Both the position numbers and the translations under genes were made by a program. A model generated the notes under the pieces. That model was not told the DNA's origin. It was given only the letters and a program-made list of their open reading frames with translations, and ran no database searches. A DNA stretch of 6,274 nt from Verrucomicrobiales bacterium (GTDB lineage Bacteria > Verrucomicrobiota > Verrucomicrobiia > Verrucomicrobiales > DEV007): assembly GCA_023253615.1 (NCBI GenBank), contig JALRFZ010000231.1:1-6274 (forward strand), written 5' to 3'. Below, in pieces: positions 4,536 to 6,274 of this stretch. Numbering within the stretch: the first letter of the stretch is position 1; each line of letters opens with the position of its first letter.

Positions 4536-6274
4536 ATGAACCGAACGATCCTCCCCCCTCTCGCGACCGCCCTAGTTCTTGTCGCCGCTCCCCTCGCCGC
4601 TCAGAACGGCCTGCGCGACATCCCCGACACCGCGGTCGAGGCGCAGCTCAAGGCCTTCAAACTGATCGAGGGGGCGAAGATCAACCTCTTCGCCCACGAG
4701 CCCGCCGTCGCCAATCCCACGCACATGAACTGGGACGCCCGCGGCCGCCTCTGGGTCGTGAGCAGCCCGCTCTACCCCCACATCCAGCCCGGCCAGGAGG
4801 AACAGGACAAGATCGTCATTCTCGAAGACACCGACGGCGACGGCGTCGCTGACAAACACACCGACTTCGCGACGAATCTCCACATCCCCACCGCGGTGCT
4901 GCCCGGTGACGGAGGTTGCTACGTCGCCAATTCGGTCGAGGTCCTCTTCCTCCGCGACACCGACGGAGACGATGTCGCCGACGAGCGGCGTGTCGTTTTG
5001 TCAGGCTTCGGCACCGAGGATACCCACCACCTCGTCCACACCTTCCGCTGGGGTCCCGAGGGCATGCTCTGGCTGAACCAGTCGATCTACATCCACACCC
5101 ACCTCGAGACTCCCTACGGAGTGCGCCGTCTCCTCGGTGGCGGCATGTGGCATTACCGTCCCGAGACCCGGCGCGCCGAGGTCTTCATGAAAGGTCTCGT
5201 CAACGCCTGGGGCCACGCCTTCGACACCTACGGTCAGAGCTTCATGACCGATGGCGCCGGCGGCCAGGGGATCAACTTCGTTTTCCCCCGCAGCGTCGTC
5301 CTCTCCTCGCCCGGCGCGACGCGCATCCTGCCGGGACTCAACCCCGGGCAGCCGAAACATTGCGGCGTGGAATTTCTCACCGGGGGCCACCTTCCCGATG
5401 CCCTGCAGGACGCCATGGCCGCGCCCGACTTCCGAGGCAACCGCATCAACCTCTTCAAACTCACCGACAACGGCAGTGCCTACACCTCGACGCAGATCGA
5501 CGATCTCGTCACCTCGAGCCACGGAGCCTTCCGTCCCATCGATGTGAAGATGGGGCCCGATGGTGCGGTCTACATCGCCGACTGGTACAATCCCATCATC
5601 CAGCACGGCGAGGTCGATTTCCGTGATCCCCGTCGCGACCACAAGCACGGCCGCATCTGGCGCGTCACCTTCGACGGGCGTGAATTGGTGAAGAAGCCCG
5701 AGATTGCCAAGGCTTCCGAGGCGGAGCTCCTCAGCGCCCTCAACGCCCCCGAGGGCTGGACCCGCAACGCCGCGACCGTGGAACTCCGCACCCGGAAACC
5801 GGAGGTCGTCCTCGCCGCGATCGCCGCCGCGAAAGCCCCCGAAGGTGTCGACGCGGAGCTTTTCGAGATCCGCAAACTCTGGGCCGCGCAGAGCGTGAAC
5901 CGCTTCGATCCCGCCGCTGCCATCACCCTGACCGACGCCCAAAACCCCAAGATCCGCGCCGCCGCCCTGCGCGCTCTCTACTACGACGCCGCTGCCACGG
6001 ACGGAGTCCTCGCCGCGGCGGAGAGAGCCGTCTCCGATCCGAATCCGCAGGTGCGGCTCTGGGCCGTCAGCGTCCTCGCCCAGCTCGACTCGCCCGATAC
6101 CGTGAAAATCGCCCTGCGCGCCCTCGACGGCGTGCCCGTCGATGATTTCCTCGATTTCGCGGTCTGGTCGATCTGCCGCGAGCACGCCGCACGCTGGAAA
6201 CCCGCGACGACAACCGGCAATCCCTTCGCCACGCCCGCCCAACTCCTCTACGCGGTGCGCGCCCTGAACGAACC
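4536..6274 (+). CDS. Secreted PVC membrane-bound-dehydrogenase-type protein (beta-propeller plus HEAT repeats), 3'-partial
   Basis: The frame stays open from ATG 4536 to the window end, giving 579 residues. Residues 1-22 are a signal peptide ending in PLAA before Q23. Residues 45-380 match the Pirellula/Verrucomicrobium N-terminal 'membrane-bound dehydrogenase' type (TIGR02604-like, related to sugar/sorbosone dehydrogenase propellers): NPTHMNWDARGRLWVV, WGHAFD, and the hallmark GPDGAVYIADWYNP (340-353) and HGRIWRV (371-377). Two calcium-loop-like motifs occur, DTDGDGVAD (98-106) and DTDGDDVAD (141-149). From about 394, helical HEAT-like units appear, including NPKIRAAALRAL (470-481) and NPQVRLWAVSVLAQL (503-517). 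Relatives usually end in a c-type haem domain with CxxCH, and none lies within the window, as expected for a truncated gene. It is probably an extracytoplasmic oxidoreductase of carbohydrates or alcohols; the substrate is unknown. No Shine-Dalgarno precedes the start. Confidence 0.9.
   Translation, partial: MNRTILPPLATALVLVAAPLAAQNGLRDIPDTAVEAQLKAFKLIEGAKINLFAHEPAVANPTHMNWDARGRLWVVSSPLYPHIQPGQEEQDKIVILEDTDGDGVADKHTDFATNLHIPTAVLPGDGGCYVANSVEVLFLRDTDGDDVADERRVVLSGFGTEDTHHLVHTFRWGPEGMLWLNQSIYIHTHLETPYGVRRLLGGGMWHYRPETRRAEVFMKGLVNAWGHAFDTYGQSFMTDGAGGQGINFVFPRSVVLSSPGATRILPGLNPGQPKHCGVEFLTGGHLPDALQDAMAAPDFRGNRINLFKLTDNGSAYTSTQIDDLVTSSHGAFRPIDVKMGPDGAVYIADWYNPIIQHGEVDFRDPRRDHKHGRIWRVTFDGRELVKKPEIAKASEAELLSALNAPEGWTRNAATVELRTRKPEVVLAAIAAAKAPEGVDAELFEIRKLWAAQSVNRFDPAAAITLTDAQNPKIRAAALRALYYDAAATDGVLAAAERAVSDPNPQVRLWAVSVLAQLDSPDTVKIALRALDGVPVDDFLDFAVWSICREHAARWKPATTTGNPFATPAQLLYAVRALNE

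Noticed and set aside
5001..6242. Long minus-strand open frame of 413 codons opposite the dehydrogenase gene
   Set aside because: It is antisense to a clearly conserved protein. Its translation is low-complexity Gly/Val/Asp/Glu-rich with no recognisable motif, as expected from GC-rich codons read backwards.

Overview
This GC-rich window looks like a chromosomal segment from the Planctomycetota-Verrucomicrobiota-Chlamydiota (PVC) group, more likely Verrucomicrobiota than Planctomycetota. The main reasons are a protein with tandem DUF1080 (3-keto-disaccharide hydrolase type) domains, an SGNH-like protein with the PVC-style GNT block and C-terminal tail, and a Pirellula/Verrucomicrobium-type 'membrane-bound dehydrogenase' with calcium-loop motifs and HEAT-like repeats. 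None of the starts has a convincing Shine-Dalgarno sequence. This assignment rests on protein families alone and was not checked by a database search.

Layout. (1) 2-1537, plus strand: the 3' part of a protein with the tail of one DUF1080 domain and two complete ones. (2) 1538-1606: a 69-nt convergent gap almost filled by an imperfect hairpin built from 7-nt repeats. (3) 1607-2682, minus strand: a two-gene unit joined by an ATGA overlap. It encodes a four-helix membrane protein resembling DUF4199, then a membrane protein ending in a lipid-A-biosynthesis N-terminal-like (LAB_N) domain. (4) 2683-2825: a divergent intergenic region. (5) 2826-3287, plus strand: a bacterioferritin-like protein with all di-iron ligands but Leu at the usual haem-Met position. 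(6) 3288-3453: a spacer with two terminator-like hairpins, the second with a possible competing pairing. (7) 3454-4467, plus strand: a secreted SGNH-fold protein whose catalytic positions are altered. (8) 4468-4535: a short spacer with a pyrimidine heptad repeat. (9) 4536 to the window end, plus strand: a secreted PVC dehydrogenase-type beta-propeller/HEAT protein, cut by the window before its expected cytochrome c domain.

How the genes may work together. The SGNH-like and dehydrogenase genes lie 68 nt apart on one strand and are probably co-transcribed. In many PVC proteins, as I recall, similar modules are fused in one chain. With the multi-DUF1080 protein nearby, the locus would suit an extracytoplasmic 'oxidise then cleave' carbohydrate route, but that is inference. 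The LAB_N/DUF4199 pair and the ferritin appear to be unrelated envelope and iron functions inserted between them. No tRNA, rRNA, CRISPR array, insertion sequence or phage gene was seen.
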